A DNA stretch of 7,495 nucleotides from Elusimicrobia bacterium RBG_16_66_12 (lineage in GTDB: Bacteria > Elusimicrobiota > Elusimicrobia > UBA1565 > UBA9628), in the NCBI GenBank assembly GCA_001800005.1, contig MGUL01000135.1, positions 22,187 through 29,681 of the forward strand, given 5' to 3'. Below the pieces are notes generated by a model. It was not told the origin of the DNA. It saw only the letters and a program-made list of their open reading frames with translations, and searched no databases. Every line of letters begins with the position of its first letter. Position 1 is the stretch's first letter. A program made the position numbers and the translations under genes. Below are positions 6,349 through 7,495 of the stretch, in pieces.

Positions 6349-6771
6349 ATGGACGCCAAGACCTTCCTCGGGAGCCATGTCCCTCTCTTCGCGGGCATCT
6401 CCGATGAGCATCTGACCGATCTCGCCGTCTCCTCCGAATTGAAGTCGTACAAGGCGGGCCAGACCATTCTTTTCCAGGGCATGACCGTCGACGACTTGCA
6501 CGTGGTGGCCGTCGGCAAAGTCAGCATACATGCCAAGGTTGCGGGCAGGGGAGTCGTCCAGGTCGCGGAACTCGGCCCCGGCGAGATATTCGGGGAAACC
6601 TCCATCCTGGAGTCCGGCACGGCGGGGGCGACGGTCAAGGCGGCGCAGGACGGCACCTACGTGCTGGTGGTGCCTCAGGAGGCCTTCCGCCGCCTGGTCG
6701 CCGAGAGCCCGGATTTCGTCGCCCGGCTCAAGGCCTTGATCGACGGCCGCAAGGCGCTTCCGCGGGCCTGA
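6349..6771 (+). CDS. Stand-alone cyclic-nucleotide-binding-fold protein, copy 1
   Basis: The 140-residue protein is a single CRP/cNMP-type beta-barrel domain without a DNA-binding, channel or kinase part. Seen in order are PLF and DEHLTDLA helices at the N terminus, YKAGQTILFQG (34-44), DDLHVVAVGKV (48-58), ELGPGEIFGE (74-83), and the final helix after PQEAFRRL (109-116). Glu83 of the phosphate-binding cassette is kept. The Arg that normally holds the cyclic phosphate, nine residues later, is Ala92 (GTAGATV where PRSATV is usual). Binding of cAMP or cGMP is therefore doubtful; the domain may bind another ligand or a protein partner. There is no signal peptide. It is divergent from nagZ, followed by an intrinsic terminator and by a close paralogue. 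The start is supported by the TATGAT-N6-ATG arrangement and alignment with copy 2. The fold is confident; the role is unknown. Confidence 0.85.
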   Translation: MDAKTFLGSHVPLFAGISDEHLTDLAVSSELKSYKAGQTILFQGMTVDDLHVVAVGKVSIHAKVAGRGVVQVAELGPGEIFGETSILESGTAGATVKAAQDGTYVLVVPQEAFRRLVAESPDFVARLKALIDGRKALPRA

Positions 6772-6784
6772 CGGCCCGCCTTTT
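6762..6784 (+). terminator. Intrinsic terminator overlapping the stop codon of copy 1
   Basis: GCGGGCC (6762-6768) and GGCCCGC (6773-6779) form a perfect seven-pair GC stem with the loop TGAC; the stop codon TGA lies in the loop. A C and TTTT follow. The T tract is short. It should separate the first copy from the second, which has its own promoter candidate. Confidence 0.65.
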
Positions 6785-6786
6785 CT

Positions 6787-6800
6787 GGGCCGAACGGCCC
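6787..6800 (+). repeat. Second short hairpin upstream of copy 2
   Basis: GGGCC-GAAC-GGCCC forms a five-pair GC stem with a four-base loop just after the terminator, and has no T tract. It lies about 24 bases before the -10 of the second copy, at or upstream of the -35 position. It could be a back-up transcription block, an operator or chance in GC-rich DNA. Confidence 0.3.
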
Positions 6801-6823
6801 TGTCGCGGCGGCGCGCCTCGGAG

Positions 6824-6829
6824 TATGAT
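6824..6829 (+). promoter_or_regulatory. Candidate -10 of the second cyclic-nucleotide-fold gene (leaderless start)
   Basis: TATGAT is followed by six bases and ATG at 6836, the same hexamer and spacing as copy 1. There is no extended TG here, no clear -35 and no Shine-Dalgarno sequence. The upstream terminator makes an independent promoter plausible. Confidence 0.5.
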
Positions 6830-6835
6830 TCCCCT

Positions 6836-7267
6836 ATGGATGCATTGACCTTCCTGCGCGAGCGGGTCGCGCTCTTCTCCGACGTCGATGAGACTCGCCT
6901 GGCGGATCTCGCGGCCTCCTCTTCGCTTCAAATTTACTCCGCGGGACAGACGATCCTCTTCAAAGGCGCCACGGTCGACGGCCTGCATGTCGTCGCCTCG
7001 GGCAAGGTCGCGGTCCTCGTCAAGCTCCCGGGCAAGGGCTTGGTCCCCGTGGCCGAGCTCGTCGGCGGCGAGGTCTTCGGCGAGACCTCCATCGTCGAGA
7101 TGGGCACCGCCGGGGCCACGGTCAAGGCCGTCGAGGACGCCACCTACGTGCTGATGATCCCGCAGGAATCATTCCGCGGCCTGCTGATCCAGGATGAGTC
7201 CTTCGCGGTCCGGGTCAACACCCTCATCCGCTCGCGCAAGTCGGCCTCCCAGCTCTCACCGGTTTGA
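6836..7267 (+). CDS. Stand-alone cyclic-nucleotide-binding-fold protein, copy 2
   Basis: The 143-residue paralogue of the preceding gene aligns without gaps over about 135 residues, with about 79 identities by hand (near 58 %). It is again a lone CRP-type sensor barrel: YSAGQTILFKG (34-44), DGLHVVASGKV (48-58), GGEVFGE (77-83), then TYVLMIPQESFR (103-114). Glu83 is present and the phosphate-contacting Arg is Ala92, as in copy 1. The shared, highly conserved TSI-E-GTAGATVKA loop suggests that the altered pocket is functional and not decayed. The N-terminal helix and the C-terminal tail are the most divergent parts, as expected if the copies contact different partners. It has its own promoter candidate after a terminator. 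The stop overlaps the start of the transporter gene, hinting at coupled expression. The fold is confident; ligand and partner are unknown. Confidence 0.85.
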   Translation: MDALTFLRERVALFSDVDETRLADLAASSSLQIYSAGQTILFKGATVDGLHVVASGKVAVLVKLPGKGLVPVAELVGGEVFGETSIVEMGTAGATVKAVEDATYVLMIPQESFRGLLIQDESFAVRVNTLIRSRKSASQLSPV

Positions 7268-7495
7268 GCGCTTTCGCGGCCATCGCGCTCTGGAGCACGG
7301 TGGCCATCCTCGGCGTCAAGCTCAAGACCGTCCCGCCCTTCCTGCTGGTCGGCGTCGCGCTGCTCATCGGCGGGCTGGCCGGGCTGCGACGCGGGACTTT
7401 CAGCGGTCTGCGCCCGAGGACGGTGCTTCTGGGCGTTTATGGCTTCTTCGCCTACCACTTCTGCCTCTTCACCGCCCTGCGGCTGGCGCCCCCCG
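7264..7495 (+). CDS. EamA/DMT-family transporter, N-terminal part only
   Basis: The frame is open to the window edge, giving 77 codons. It starts LSAFAAIALWSTVAILGVKL, the usual first membrane helix of drug/metabolite transporters, where the ALWST motif resembles YddG-like exporters. A second hydrophobic helix follows at about 27-44, then a basic loop (LRRG, RPR). A third helix from about 58 contains YGFFAYHFCLFTALRLAPP, also typical of this family. Such inner-membrane proteins export amino acids or other metabolites; the substrate cannot be read from this part. I chose the TTG at 7264 because it overlaps the preceding stop (TTGA) and places the first helix right at the N terminus. The frame is also open further upstream and no ribosome site is visible, so the exact start is uncertain. 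About seven more helices should lie beyond the window. Confidence 0.78.
   Translation, partial: MSAFAAIALWSTVAILGVKLKTVPPFLLVGVALLIGGLAGLRRGTFSGLRPRTVLLGVYGFFAYHFCLFTALRLAPP

Noticed and set aside
5326..6531. Minus-strand open frame of 401 codons overlapping nagZ in another frame
   Set aside because: Its product is Arg- and Pro-rich and it overlaps both nagZ and the first cyclic-nucleotide-fold gene, which have coherent domains.
6349..7267. A CRISPR-associated or CRP-type transcription regulator reading of the two sensor-fold genes
   Set aside because: Neither protein has a helix-turn-helix or any nuclease part after the barrel, and there is no repeat array in the window.

Overview
The window comes from a high-GC bacterial chromosome. 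Hand counts of sample lines give about 70 % GC in most genes and about 48-63 % in one gene. Coding is dense, with overlapping genes and intergenic gaps of 13-64 bases. The envelope and housekeeping genes (a NagZ-type glycosidase, RsmI, TsaC) and a membrane-anchored HD-GYP protein suggest a Gram-negative, non-model bacterium. A GC-rich member of a poorly cultured phylum such as Elusimicrobiota is a guess from the overall style; the sequence does not prove it.

Minus strand, 6299 down to 1: seven genes lie head to tail. They are nagZ (family 3 beta-N-acetylhexosaminidase, GTG start), a DUF4143-type AAA ATPase of lower GC, an exported HEAT-repeat protein, a membrane GAF/HD-GYP protein, rsmI, tsaC, and the first 36 codons of a low-molecular-weight phosphatase cut by the window edge. 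The last four genes overlap one another by 1, 8 and 4 bases, so they are almost certainly co-transcribed and translationally coupled. rsmI and tsaC both act on translation (16S rRNA 2'-O-methylation and tRNA t6A synthesis). The phosphatase P-loop (CTGNTCRS) is the form found in protein-arginine phosphatase YwlE, which also lies near a Sua5-type gene in Bacillus.

Plus strand, 6349 to the end: two tandem stand-alone cyclic-nucleotide-binding-fold proteins are about 58 % identical by hand alignment. Both lack the phosphate-binding Arg of that fold. A compact intrinsic terminator between them uses the stop codon of the first gene as part of its loop. An EamA/DMT transporter follows, overlapping the second gene by four bases and running off the window.

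The most striking signal is in the starts of transcription units. nagZ, both cyclic-nucleotide-fold genes and the HD-GYP gene each have a TAnnnT hexamer ending exactly six bases before the start codon. This places transcription start on the first base of the start codon, as expected for leaderless mRNAs. Genes inside the runs (tsaC, HEAT protein) instead have GGAG seven bases before ATG. In the 49-base nagZ divergent region, two extended -10 elements are mirror images on the arms of an inverted repeat, so the two promoters probably compete for polymerase.
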